A stretch of 64,000 nucleotides of DNA from Cochlodiniinecator piscidefendens (GCF_011326755.1 NZ_JAAOIE010000002.1:1-64000), one strand, 5' to 3'; shown: positions 7,771 through 16,228, counted from the stretch's first letter. Notes: generated by a model from the sequence alone, not told the origin. Translations and numbers: made by a program.

Positions 7771-8997
7771 TTATAAAACCTGATCAAGCGCACGGATTGC
7801 GGTATTGATCTCTTCTGTTGAAGTATAATGCACAAAGCTCAAACGTAAAACGCCCTTTTGTGGATCAACACCCATCGCCTGCAGCGCACGAACAGCATAA
7901 AAATCACCGCCACCTGCCATCACACCCAAAGGCGCAAGCGATTGAGCCGCTTCAAATGCAGAACCGTTCAGCTCAACCGCAACCGTTGGCGCACGATTGT
8001 CAGCCTCTATAGGCCCCAATAAACGCACTGAATTCTTCTGAGACAGATAATCCAACAAAGGCTGAAGCAACTCCACCTCATGCGCACGCATCAAATCATG
8101 TACGGCCTCTGCCCGCTTTGTTACCCCCGCCTCTGCTGAAAAATGATGTGCATACACAGCATCCGCATAATCAGCCATCCCAGCACAAGCCGCGACCTGA
8201 GCATGATCCGGGCCAGCAGGTGTGAAACGTTTATATAGAACGTCAGCGTTGAAATAATGCGCCTGATTTGGCAATTCGAAGCCAAGCCCTTTGCGGATCA
8301 CCATAATGCCCTGATGCGGACCATAGGTTTTGTAGGCCGAGAACAAATAAACGTCTGCGCCCAAGTCTTGCACATTCGGTATGCCGTGCGGCGCATAGCT
8401 GACGCCATCAACGCAGACATAGGCCCCAACATCATGGCCCATCTGAACAATACGCTTTACATCATTGATTTCGCCCACAACATTTGAACAATGCGGAAAG
8501 CAAATCAACTTAACTTTCCCGTCCAACAATGCTGCCAGCGCATCCAGCGACAAATGACCGGTTTCGGGATCAATCTGCCATTCCCGCACGTCAATCCCAT
8601 GATCAGATAAACGACGCCAAACGCCGGTATTGGCTTCGTGATCTTGGTTCGTGACAATAATTGCATCGCCCGGATGCAACATCTTACGAAAGGCTTGGGC
8701 CAAAACATAGGTGTTTTGCGTTGTAGACGGTCCAAAGCTCACCTCGTCCGTCTCAACGCCCATCATTTGCGCCAGACGACTACGGGCTTCGTCCATTTCT
8801 TCCCCCGCTAGGCGAGAGGCATCATATGGCGCATAGGGCTGAACCTTACGCTGATGATAATAGCGAAACAGACGATCAATAACCTGTTGGCAAGTATAGC
8901 TTCCCCCTGCATTTTCAAAGAATACCTGATTTTGCAGGCTTTGTTCTTGAAACGCTGGAAACTGACGGCGGACGAAATCAATATCTAAATGTGTCAT
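7771..8997 (-). CDS. Cysteine desulfurase-like aminotransferase class V protein
   Basis: This is a PLP-dependent fold-type I protein of about 408 residues, closest in pattern to the cysteine desulfurase-like subfamily (TIGR01976 type) rather than IscS or SufS. The Schiff-base lysine is in 'YLFSAYKTYGPHQG' (about Lys223). The PLP-binding 'CVDGVSYAPH' and 'PSTTQNTYVLAQ' segments are present. No obvious mobile active-site Cys loop of the IscS type is seen, so desulfurase activity is uncertain. The start at 8997 ('MTHLDIDFVRRQFPAF') fits the family better than the ATG at 9057, which would lie inside a terminator hairpin. It heads the leftward train that continues with trgA. Confidence 0.85.
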   Translation of the reverse strand: MTHLDIDFVRRQFPAFQEQSLQNQVFFENAGGSYTCQQVIDRLFRYYHQRKVQPYAPYDASRLAGEEMDEARSRLAQMMGVETDEVSFGPSTTQNTYVLAQAFRKMLHPGDAIIVTNQDHEANTGVWRRLSDHGIDVREWQIDPETGHLSLDALAALLDGKVKLICFPHCSNVVGEINDVKRIVQMGHDVGAYVCVDGVSYAPHGIPNVQDLGADVYLFSAYKTYGPHQGIMVIRKGLGFELPNQAHYFNADVLYKRFTPAGPDHAQVAACAGMADYADAVYAHHFSAEAGVTKRAEAVHDLMRAHEVELLQPLLDYLSQKNSVRLLGPIEADNRAPTVAVELNGSAFEAAQSLAPLGVMAGGGDFYAVRALQAMGVDPQKGVLRLSFVHYTSTEEINTAIRALDQVL

Positions 8998-9035
8998 ACT
9001 GCGATAAACGCCTATTCTACGCCCATCTGCAAGAC

Positions 9036-9064
9036 AAAAGCGGTGCCAAATTGACACCGCTTTT
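9036..9064 (-). terminator. Intrinsic terminator after acuI
   Basis: AAAAGCGGTG and CACCGCTTTT form a perfect 10-bp stem around a 9-nt loop, 22 nt after the acuI stop. Flanking A and T runs would allow it to act in both directions. It separates the DMSP genes from the downstream desulfurase/trg train. Confidence 0.85.
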
Positions 9065-9085
9065 CATAGTTATGTTCCGAAATGT

Positions 9086-10078
9086 TTAGGCATTCACGTC
9101 TACAACAACGCGACCTTTGACCTGACCTTTCAAAATATCACCACCCAATGCTGGTAAATCGGACAATGTTGCAGGTTGTATCATCGCCTCCAGACGGTCC
9201 ATTGGCAGGTCTTTTGCAATACGTTCCCAAGCCCGAAGACGGTTTTCATAAGGCTGCATCACAGAATCAATGCCCAGCAAATTTACACCACGCAGCAAAA
9301 ATGGAATGACCGTCGCAGGCAAACTTGCCCCACCGGCCAAACCGACAGCCGCAACAGAGGCGCCATAGTTCATCTGACCCAACACCCGTGCGAGCATTGC
9401 ACCGCCAACAGCATCGACACATCCCGCCCATGCTTCCGCTTCGAGCGGCCGTTTAACTGTTTCATTGATCTCTTCGCGTGCGATGATCTGAGATGCACCC
9501 AAAGATTTCAGGTAATCAGCCGTTTCCGGGCGCCCTGTCACACCTGCAACACTATATCCACGATTGGCCAATATCGCTGTCGCAACTGACCCGACACCAC
9601 CTGCGGCACCTGTTACTAAAACCATTCCATCAGAAGGGGTTAAGCCGCGATCCTCAAGTGCCATAACCGCCAGCATTGCGGTAAATCCAGCCGTACCGAC
9701 AGCCATTGCCTGACGCGTATCAATCCCCGTCGGTAAGGGAACAAGCCAATCGGCCTTTACCCGTGCTTTTTGGGCATACCCACCCCAGTGGGCCTCACCC
9801 ACACGCCATCCGGTCAAAACGACTTTGTCACCCGCACTATAACGCGCATCGTTTGAGGCCTCGACAGTGCCTGCAAAATCTATGCCCGGCACATGCGGGT
9901 AGTTGCGCACCAGACCGCCACCGGGGCCAATACACAGCCCGTCTTTGTAGTTGACCGTTGAATAGTCGACCGCGACGGTGACCTCTCCCACGGGCAGTTG
10001 ATCGACTGTCATTGTTTCAACCGACGCGCTGGTTTTACCTGTTTCTTCGTCTTTGCGTACGACAAGTGCGTTAAACAT
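9086..10078 (-). CDS. acuI: Acryloyl-CoA reductase AcuI (YhdH/MDR family)
   Basis: This NADPH-dependent medium-chain reductase converts acryloyl-CoA to propionyl-CoA and detoxifies acrylate arising from DMSP. The 330-residue product has the zinc-less MDR pattern: 'VDYSTVNYKDGLCIGPGG' near residue 40 and the Rossmann motif 'VTGAAGGVGSVA' near 155. I start at 10078, where GGGAGA precedes ATG, rather than 10120. The gene begins 10 nt after dmdA ends, and dmdA-acuI is a known co-transcribed pair in Ruegeria and Rhodobacter. Together they let the cell use the demethylation route of DMSP while controlling toxic C3 intermediates. A strong terminator follows. Confidence 0.93.
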   Translation of the reverse strand: MFNALVVRKDEETGKTSASVETMTVDQLPVGEVTVAVDYSTVNYKDGLCIGPGGGLVRNYPHVPGIDFAGTVEASNDARYSAGDKVVLTGWRVGEAHWGGYAQKARVKADWLVPLPTGIDTRQAMAVGTAGFTAMLAVMALEDRGLTPSDGMVLVTGAAGGVGSVATAILANRGYSVAGVTGRPETADYLKSLGASQIIAREEINETVKRPLEAEAWAGCVDAVGGAMLARVLGQMNYGASVAAVGLAGGASLPATVIPFLLRGVNLLGIDSVMQPYENRLRAWERIAKDLPMDRLEAMIQPATLSDLPALGGDILKGQVKGRVVVDVNA

Positions 10079-10088
10079 TGTCTTCTCC

Positions 10089-11186
10089 CTATTTCCAAAA
10101 AGCATCACGTATCTGGCCAATTCGCGGCCCGTGATGTGTGTTTATTTCAATGTTGCTGCTAGCAACGGCATCCCCTGTGCGCACCATCCCAATCGCGACA
10201 TTGCAATTCGCGTCAGGGGACCAAACAGCCGAAGTCACCTGCCCAACTTTTGAGGAACCGCCCATGATGGGCCAAGCTCGGTCACAGACACCAATTGGCT
10301 CCCCCAAGATTTCGATAGGGCAGAGAGCAAATTCAGCGCCGCGCTCTGCAACACGTTCAAGTGCGCTACGACCAATGTAATCCGCGTTTGAACTCACGAA
10401 TTTCCCCAAACCACAGTCAAAGGGTGTATTTTGATCGGTCATATCGTTGCCATAAGACAGCAGCCCACTTTCGACGCGCTCGATCAAATTGGGCCCGCCT
10501 GCGCGTACATTCAAATCAGCGCCAGCCGCGAACAATGCATCCCACAAGGACATACCGATTTCGCCGCCATCCACATAAATTTCAAAACCGCCTTGTTTTG
10601 AGAACCCAGACCGCGCAACCAATAGGGTTTTTCCCTGAAAGGAAAGCCGCTTATAGCGAAAAAACCGGATTGAACGAACGTCTTCGCCAAACACGCGCGC
10701 CATCAGATCATCCGCCTTTGGCCCCTGAACCGCCAAAGGCGAAACATCAGGCTCTGACACGTCGACATCCAAACCAAACCCTGCAACCACACCTTTAACC
10801 CAAAGGCGTAAGTCACTGTCAGCTATAGATATCCAGTAATGATCGTCGCTGTGCTTCACCGCAACGGGATCATTTAGCATACCGCCGTATTGATCCACCA
10901 TAGGCACGTAATAACACTGATCATCCGCCATCTTTGACAGATCCCGCGGCGTCAACAACGCCATAAGCCTATTGGCATCTGGCCCCTTTACGGAAATTTG
11001 GCGTTCACAGGCTACATCCCAGACCTGCACATGTGATTTGAGATGCGCACAATCGGCCGCCATGCTGTCAAACATCGTTGGCAATAACATCCGATTGTAA
11101 ACGGTGTAGGCCTTAACGCCTGCGCGCTCGACCCCGTCTGAAAACGGGGTTCTGCGCAGACGTCGAGAGGGTGAGATCAATGCCAT
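10089..11186 (-). CDS. dmdA: Dimethylsulfoniopropionate demethylase DmdA
   Basis: DmdA transfers a methyl group from DMSP to tetrahydrofolate, giving methylmercaptopropionate. The 365-residue protein has the GcvT-like fold: 'VWDVACERQISVKGPDA' near residues 50-66, 'GGMLNDPV' near 95, and the C-terminal barrel 'IGMVRTGDAVAS'. The start 'MALISPSRRLRRTPFSDGV' is the expected one, and GGGGGA lies just upstream. Alternative relatives are other aminomethyltransferase-family proteins, but pairing with acuI makes DmdA the best call. It is preceded by the DUF1326 and DUF2182 genes on the same strand, so the transcript may begin at the palindromic site near 12680 and be controlled by the divergent GntR regulator. 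Confidence 0.92.
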   Translation of the reverse strand: MALISPSRRLRRTPFSDGVERAGVKAYTVYNRMLLPTMFDSMAADCAHLKSHVQVWDVACERQISVKGPDANRLMALLTPRDLSKMADDQCYYVPMVDQYGGMLNDPVAVKHSDDHYWISIADSDLRLWVKGVVAGFGLDVDVSEPDVSPLAVQGPKADDLMARVFGEDVRSIRFFRYKRLSFQGKTLLVARSGFSKQGGFEIYVDGGEIGMSLWDALFAAGADLNVRAGGPNLIERVESGLLSYGNDMTDQNTPFDCGLGKFVSSNADYIGRSALERVAERGAEFALCPIEILGEPIGVCDRAWPIMGGSSKVGQVTSAVWSPDANCNVAIGMVRTGDAVASSNIEINTHHGPRIGQIRDAFWK

Positions 11187-11210
11187 TTTATCCCCCAGTG
11201 TCAAGCCGCC

Positions 11211-11834
11211 TTAGCGACCCGGCCCTTTCCAGTCGATCTGACAGATTTCTGCGGAACGACCTGCAAAGTCCCACACCCGGCCATGGGCGCGCACTTTGCC
11301 CTTGTTGGCCGTTGCGATGGTGATGTCTGGGCCCATCCAGTAGCCGGTGTTTGAAACCACGATATCCTGATCAGGATCATTGCCAGCCACGGGAACCACT
11401 TCACCTTGGATGATTTTGCCAACCATCAAACGGCGCGCATTACCTTCGGTGGTGAATTCAACAGGCGCGCGTTCAGCCCCTAAAAATTCACTCACCAACA
11501 TAGAAAACAGACCTGTTGTGCCCTTTGCCGCACCAGAAAAGATTTTCACCAACCCATCATAGGCCACATCAGATGAACGTTCATCGATATAAGCGGCGGC
11601 CTTCCAATTGCCGCGTCCCATGAGCCCCGGAATATCAAGAACCAACCCGATATTCAGACCTGACAGGTCTTCATCGCCGTAGTTACCTTCGTCAATACGT
11701 ACCCCTGCCCAAGCCTGACAGTAACCTTCTGTGGGAGGATGCGCGCCAAGGCTCACCACACAGGGGCAAAAAACCGTACAATTGCAGTTGAGGATCAGTT
11801 CCCCTTTGATCGTCCATGGTGTCAATTCGGACAT
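11211..11834 (-). CDS. DUF1326 domain protein
   Basis: This 207-residue cytosolic protein has the family signature of closely spaced cysteines, 'NCNCTVFCPCVVSLGAHPPT' (residues about 17-36), likely a metal or redox site. The rest is a beta-rich domain of unknown activity. The start is supported by GGGAGAG before ATG. DUF1326 genes are commonly found beside DUF2182 membrane-protein genes, as here (13-nt gap), so the two products probably act together, possibly in metal handling. It lies 24 nt before dmdA on the same strand, so it may share a transcript with the DMSP genes. The biochemical role is not known. Confidence 0.88.
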   Translation of the reverse strand: MSELTPWTIKGELILNCNCTVFCPCVVSLGAHPPTEGYCQAWAGVRIDEGNYGDEDLSGLNIGLVLDIPGLMGRGNWKAAAYIDERSSDVAYDGLVKIFSGAAKGTTGLFSMLVSEFLGAERAPVEFTTEGNARRLMVGKIIQGEVVPVAGNDPDQDIVVSNTGYWMGPDITIATANKGKVRAHGRVWDFAGRSAEICQIDWKGPGR

Positions 11835-11847
11835 TTCATCTCTCCCA

Positions 11848-12636
11848 TTATAATCCCAAAGGCGCGGCCAAGGCCTGCCCCATTAAAAACATCGCCCAAC
11901 CCACCAAAACAACGCCCAGCGGTCGGGTTATCCAGCGCCCGATTTCGGGCAGTTTTTCAAAAACCATGAAAACAGTCGCAAGGCCCATCCATGCGATATT
12001 CATTGTGCCCCCAACAAACGCGAGCAGCATTAAGGCCCAGCAGCATCCCAAACACACCACACCAAGCCCAAGACCAAGCGACAGCGCATTCCAGCGGTCT
12101 GTATTCCAACGTTCCATAAAATACGTAAGCGGCATTCGACATTTAGAAAGACAGGCATCTTTAAACGTCGAAAACTGATAGAGTCCTGCGATCAAAAGCA
12201 AAATAATGGTAAGCGGCGTCGACAGGCTTTGCCCAAACGGCGACAAAAGCCCCCAAGATGACAATCCCATCTGTCCGGCGGCTGCAATGATCGAAAACAT
12301 CAGCCAAACGATCAAATACCCTGCCAGAAGCTCATAAAACCCTTGCCGAGTAGATACGGGTAGATCTTCGTATGTTGTCAGCGCTGGTAAAAAAGTTGGT
12401 GCCATCATCGCGCCCGACATAAGCCCCCACATAATAGTGAGTTTTATAAACCCAGCGGCATCAGGGGTTATAGAACACAGCTCTACCCAAAAAGACGCGT
12501 CAAACCCGTTCCCAGCCTGCAACATGTCCTGCGGGATCGCCATCGCAAAGAGAGCCAACCAAGCAAAAAGAATACCGCCAAACACCCAGAGCCAATGCGC
12601 CCCTGACATTCGTCTTATCCTTTGAGTGAATGGCAT
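11848..12636 (-). CDS. DUF2182 integral membrane protein
   Basis: The 262-residue protein has about seven hydrophobic segments. It carries the family motif region 'MWGLMSGAMMAPTFLPAL' (about residue 70), rich in Met, and a cysteine-bearing loop 'FKDACLSKCRMPLTYF' (about residue 157), followed by 'GLGVVCLGCCWALML'. DUF2182 members are described as predicted metal-binding membrane proteins. The gene forms a pair with DUF1326 and starts about 30 nt from the palindrome that it shares with the divergent GntR gene. AGGAAA before the ATG supports the start. Metal binding is a family-level inference from the Met/Cys/His residues. Confidence 0.87.
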   Translation of the reverse strand: MPFTQRIRRMSGAHWLWVFGGILFAWLALFAMAIPQDMLQAGNGFDASFWVELCSITPDAAGFIKLTIMWGLMSGAMMAPTFLPALTTYEDLPVSTRQGFYELLAGYLIVWLMFSIIAAAGQMGLSSWGLLSPFGQSLSTPLTIILLLIAGLYQFSTFKDACLSKCRMPLTYFMERWNTDRWNALSLGLGLGVVCLGCCWALMLLAFVGGTMNIAWMGLATVFMVFEKLPEIGRWITRPLGVVLVGWAMFLMGQALAAPLGL

Positions 12637-12667
12637 GTATGCTTTCCTAAATGAGTCGAAATCAAAA

Positions 12668-12691
12668 TGTCATACATTTAAATGTCTGACA
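12668..12691. promoter_or_regulatory. 24-bp palindrome, probable GntR operator
   Basis: The site runs TGTCA(T/G)ACATTT followed by its mirror AAATGT(C/A)TGACA, with only one mismatched pair in 12. It lies between the divergent DUF2182 and GntR/FadR-family genes, 16 bp before the chosen GntR start and 31 bp before the DUF2182 start. Size and position fit an operator for a dimeric regulator controlling both directions. Confidence 0.7.
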
Positions 12692-12707
12692 AATGAAATT
12701 GAGTAAA

Positions 12708-13436
12708 ATGCCAAAAGAAACCCGCGACCTGTCCGCCCAGATAGCCCAAGCGATCCGCGATGCGATTGTGTCCGGGGAATTGATCGTCGATGAACGACTG
12801 CCATCAGAGGCAGAGCTATCAACACAATTTGACGTTTCCCGCCCAACGGTGCGCGAAGCGTTAAAACGGCTCGCGGCGCAAAACCTGATCCGCACCCAAC
12901 GCGGGGCGACTGGCGGCGCTTTCGTCAACCGTCTGCGCTATGAAGAAGCCTACGGTCAACAAATCACCACCTCAACGCTGCTGATCAGCATGAATGAGGT
13001 CGATTTTGAAACCGCCTGCGAAGCACGTTTCGCGATGGAGCGCGCCTGTGCCGCCCTCTCAGCTGCGCGTCGCAACGGCGACCATCTGGCGACAATGCGC
13101 GCAGAGATACACCGTCAGGGGCAACCAGGCCTTTCCGACGAAGCCTTTTGCGCGAGCGACGTCGCGTTTCACCGCGCACTTGTCGATGGCGCCGATAATC
13201 CGATTTTATCCTATCAATTGGCCGGCGCGGTTGAGGCGATTGAACCCCTTATGAACATGATCACCTTCAGTGCCAGAGATCGCGCACGGATTGTTGAGCT
13301 TCACACATGTATTGCCGACGCCATTGAACAAGGCGACGGTGCAGCCGCGGACCAAGCCCTATCCGAACTTACGATCTACACTTCAGAATTGGGGCGCACG
13401 GCGCTTGCCCAACGTAAAAACCGCGCGCCCAGTTAA
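12708..13436 (+). CDS. FadR/GntR-family transcriptional regulator with FCD domain
   Basis: Residues about 5-70 form the winged helix ('RLPSEAELSTQFDVSRPTVR', 'GATGGAFVNR'). The rest is a helical FCD ligand-binding domain with metal-site-like residues 'SDVAFHRALV' and 'ELHTCIADAI'. I place the start at 12708, after the palindrome; the ATG at 12693 abuts it. The divergent genes lead to DUF2182-DUF1326-dmdA-acuI. In Ruegeria a GntR regulator gene sits immediately beside dmdA, so this could be the equivalent DMSP-responsive repressor (dmdR-like), displaced by two inserted genes. The ligand cannot be told from sequence; an acryloyl- or propionyl-related acid is a guess. Confidence 0.85.
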   Translation: MPKETRDLSAQIAQAIRDAIVSGELIVDERLPSEAELSTQFDVSRPTVREALKRLAAQNLIRTQRGATGGAFVNRLRYEEAYGQQITTSTLLISMNEVDFETACEARFAMERACAALSAARRNGDHLATMRAEIHRQGQPGLSDEAFCASDVAFHRALVDGADNPILSYQLAGAVEAIEPLMNMITFSARDRARIVELHTCIADAIEQGDGAAADQALSELTIYTSELGRTALAQRKNRAPS

Positions 13437-13438
13437 GT

Positions 13439-14095
13439 TTAGTTTTGATTGAAAATGATGCTCGATCCGTAATTGGCCCAGCCAGATGTCGTGACGCCAT
13501 TTTCAGTTGATGCGCTATAAGATTGCAGGCCTTCGATTTTCATCACATGAACAATCCCGCCATTTAGATCAATCGCTCCATCATGGCGCGCAGCTGTGCA
13601 AATATCGCTGTCGCTGGTGTAAGGTCCGCTTCCCCAAACGCTACGCACTGCCGCTGTCTGTGGGCAAGAACATGTATGCAATGTTTGATCACCGGGCATG
13701 ACACCACATTCAACGGCAGACACCAACACCATAAAGCTGCTGCCATAAGACGCCCAATTACTGGTTGTTACACCAAAGGCCGTCGTCGATTGATAACTGC
13801 TTTGCCCCGGTTCGGGCCTTACGGTGATCAACCCACCCTCAAGTCCAATCGCCCCAGCGTGCAACGCTGCAGTGCAAAGATCACTATCGCTTGTATAAGG
13901 TCCACTACCCCACACGCTACGACGTGCGCCGTTGGCTGGGCATTCGCACTCAAACTGCGACGTTCCGATTGTCACGGATGCACATTCTGCAACACTGCCA
14001 GAAATCGCCTTTTGCGCTGAAACACCACTTGGCCCAGAAAAAAGCGCGGCAAAAACTGTAAAAATTGTGATCTGAATAGTCTTTTTAAAAATCAT
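13439..14095 (-). CDS. Secreted protein with two tandem LCCL domains
   Basis: After an N-terminal signal peptide (to about 'GVSAQK') the 218-residue product consists of two copies of one module, at about residues 34-125 and 126-215. Each has 'VWGSGPYTSDSD' followed by 'CTAA.H.GAI.L.GG' and then 'Y.....GVTTS.WA.YGSS', the LCCL signature with paired cysteines. LCCL domains are best known from extracellular eukaryotic proteins and also occur in secreted bacterial proteins. They are thought to bind lipids or glycans. A strong site (GGAGG, spacing about 8) precedes the ATG. The two copies are so alike that a recent internal duplication is likely. It converges with the GntR gene. Confidence 0.88.
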   Translation of the reverse strand: MIFKKTIQITIFTVFAALFSGPSGVSAQKAISGSVAECASVTIGTSQFECECPANGARRSVWGSGPYTSDSDLCTAALHAGAIGLEGGLITVRPEPGQSSYQSTTAFGVTTSNWASYGSSFMVLVSAVECGVMPGDQTLHTCSCPQTAAVRSVWGSGPYTSDSDICTAARHDGAIDLNGGIVHVMKIEGLQSYSASTENGVTTSGWANYGSSIIFNQN

Positions 14096-14204
14096 CGAAG
14101 CATCCTCCTATATATTAGTAGCTTCAAATTCATTGTCTGAATTTCACCGTTACCGGTCAAGTATTGCGATCCGACGGTGTATTTTAGGTTGCAAAGGGTT
14201 GAAA

Positions 14205-14550
14205 TCGCCGTGGAACTTACATAGATCAAAGGCGTTGGGCTTGCTCAACTATGGACATAAACGCGCTCGTAATAAGCGGATCGGACCCGGGGGCGGTACC
14301 CGGCGACTCCACCAATCACCCTATCGTTTGGGGTCATGGGGTCGAAATAGGATCGACGAACGTCTAAAGGGGTTTGCTTTGTTTCGGTGAGTTACCACCG
14401 TTATCGGTACGTTTAAGCTAGTTGCAAACGACAACAAAGCTCCAATGGCTCTCGCAGCGTAAGCTGTGCGAAACATTGAAACCTTAAGTCCTTTCGCCTA
14501 GCAGCGATTGGCGGGGTCCGCAGGTACCTGGCAACAGAAACCTGCACTTC
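14205..14550 (+). ncRNA. ssrA: tmRNA (ssrA), circularly permuted two-piece form
   Basis: The order is permuted. The acceptor piece comes first: T arm CCGGG-GGCGGTA-CCCGG at 14287-14303, then CGACTCC and CCA at 14312-14314. A spacer follows, and the coding piece starts with GGGGTCG at 14338, which pairs with CGACTCC through one G-U. The tag frame starts at GCA 14424 and ends at TAA 14460-14462, encoding ANDNKAPMALAA. A closing hairpin GCAGGT/ACCTGC lies at about 14520-14545. This arrangement is characteristic of alphaproteobacteria, where the precursor is cut into two RNAs. It rescues stalled ribosomes and tags products for ClpXP. The outer ends are approximate. Confidence 0.93.
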
Positions 14551-14792
14551 CCACCCAAATTAACGCAGCACTTATTCACCACTTTACTTTGAGCTAAAGG
14601 GCATTATGTTTTTAGAAAGTGATAATACATCTCATGTTATTTTCACATAAAGGCTGTCTTATTTTTCAAACACCTAACTTTACCTTAGCAAATTCCCAAA
14701 ACAGTTTAAGAAATTAAAATTCCCGTAACCTACTCTTTCCTTCATCATAGAATTCACTATTCTAACAACAGAGTCGCAAACAGAGAGATCGC

Positions 14793-15269
14793 ATGTCTGA
14801 TACTATTGATTATGGCAACCTGATGCACCGCGCGATGCGTGGTTTAATCAAAGACGTATTGTCCAGCATTGCGAAAGATGGGCTGCCCGGCGATCATCAT
14901 TTTTTCATCACCTTCGACACTTTGCACCCTGACGTGCAAATTGCGGATTGGCTGGCGGAACGCTACCCCGATGAAATGACTGTTGTTGTGCAACATTGGT
15001 TTGACAATCTAGACGTCACTGATGAAGGTTTTTCAATCACGTTGAACTTTGGCGATCAGCCTGAACCACTCTATATCCCTTATGCGTCTTTGGTCACCTT
15101 TGTTGACCCATCCGTTGAATTTGGTTTGCGGTTTGAAACCCACAGCGAGGATGACGACGACTTCGACAGTGATGACGACGTTGAAGAAGCCCCTATCAGC
15201 GAAAACGTAGAAGCTGTTGAAACTCAACAAGAAGCTGAAATCGTAAGCCTTGACAGTTTCCGCAAATAA
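14793..15269 (+). CDS. sspB: SspB-family ClpXP adaptor (alphaproteobacterial type)
   Basis: SspB binds the ssrA degradation tag and hands tagged proteins to ClpXP. The 158-residue protein has a folded domain (about residues 5-115) with 'FFITFDTLHPDVQIADWL' and 'ITLNFGDQPEPLYIPYASLV'. A highly acidic linker follows (about 118-133), and then a C-terminal tail 'IVSLDSFRK' in the position of the ClpX-binding peptide. GAGAG precedes the ATG. It is the next gene after tmRNA on the same strand, so substrate-tagging RNA and adaptor lie side by side. The 240-bp gap between them is AT-rich and probably contains the sspB promoter. Confidence 0.9.
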   Translation: MSDTIDYGNLMHRAMRGLIKDVLSSIAKDGLPGDHHFFITFDTLHPDVQIADWLAERYPDEMTVVVQHWFDNLDVTDEGFSITLNFGDQPEPLYIPYASLVTFVDPSVEFGLRFETHSEDDDDFDSDDDVEEAPISENVEAVETQQEAEIVSLDSFRK

Positions 15270-15291
15270 ACGCGTTGCGCCGATACACCAA

Positions 15292-15306
15292 TTAACAAAA
15301 CATTAA
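15292..15306. promoter_or_regulatory. Perfect CtrA-type box (TTAA-N7-TTAA)
   Basis: TTAACAAAACATTAA matches the full CtrA consensus TTAA-N7-TTAA and lies 80 bp before the methyltransferase-like gene. The region is AT-rich, so a chance match is possible. Confidence 0.4.
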
Positions 15307-15385
15307 ATCCTCGCAAGGTTTTTGCTTGCGTAATCTGCTCCATTTTGTTGAAATTTAATTAAAAAAACAAATAATTGGAGCAGAC

Positions 15386-16228
15386 ATGAATAACAGGCGA
15401 GCCATGCGCGCTTACCTCGATGAGGAGCGCGCGCTATATCAGCAACTTTCACAAACGCATCCCAGATATGCCAAATTTGTTGAGCGCATTGAACTTTGGC
15501 TCAAACGTACCCGCAAGGCATGGCGAACACTCTCGGATAGAGATGTGGCCATCCCAGATACGTTTTTGCAACCCTATCAAATCGACAAAACTGCGTTCCT
15601 CCCCCAAGGTCAGGGCAAAGGTTTGCTTAAGAAGCGATCAATGTTGTTGAACATGGTGCAGATCAAATACCAGCTTCGCGGTTACAATATGATGCGCGAA
15701 TATCAACGCTGCGTCGATTTCTACCCAGAAACGCTTGATCCAGACCGTTCCTATGAAATTCTTGAGCTGTCATCAGGCAGCTGCGCCTCAGTCGAAGTTG
15801 CACGGCATTTCGGAAACACACTTCAACCAACTGAGTTTCTAGAAGGGCGCGGATCAGTTTATGATCCGATTCATCAGGCGATTGACGCAAAGCCGATCAA
15901 TTTCAATGGGGCGCAAACTCCGTATCAATTCGACGACAATAGCTATGATATTGTTACCTGCTTCCAAGCAATTGACGCCTATGGTGACGAGGCACAATAT
16001 GCTGAATTTATTGGTGAAATGTCACGTATTGCACGGGAAAAGGTTGTTATTGTTTTCAACCCAAGCGTAGAGAGTAAATTCAAGGGTGATGTCGAAAACA
16101 GCTCCGACACATTGACCCGATTGCTATCGAACACCTTCCCGGGCGCTGAGTTCAACAAATGCCCGTCTACCGGCCTGCTTTCGATGGTTTGGAACACCGA
16201 AGAAGAAGAGCAACGCCTCACTGCGTGA
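15386..16228 (+). CDS. Class I SAM-dependent methyltransferase-like protein
   Basis: The 280-residue protein begins with a basic helical region of about 110 residues. A Rossmann-like methyltransferase fold follows: motif I 'YEILELSSGSCASVEVARHF' near residue 127 and 'DDNSYDIVTCFQAIDAYGDE' near 185. Motif I is degenerate (ELSSGSCASVE instead of D.G.G.G), so catalysis is uncertain. GGAG stands 6 nt before the ATG. A CtrA-like box lies 80 bp upstream and the gene appears monocistronic. The substrate is unknown. I cannot tie it to SspB functionally beyond adjacency. Confidence 0.65.
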   Translation: MNNRRAMRAYLDEERALYQQLSQTHPRYAKFVERIELWLKRTRKAWRTLSDRDVAIPDTFLQPYQIDKTAFLPQGQGKGLLKKRSMLLNMVQIKYQLRGYNMMREYQRCVDFYPETLDPDRSYEILELSSGSCASVEVARHFGNTLQPTEFLEGRGSVYDPIHQAIDAKPINFNGAQTPYQFDDNSYDIVTCFQAIDAYGDEAQYAEFIGEMSRIAREKVVIVFNPSVESKFKGDVENSSDTLTRLLSNTFPGAEFNKCPSTGLLSMVWNTEEEEQRLTA

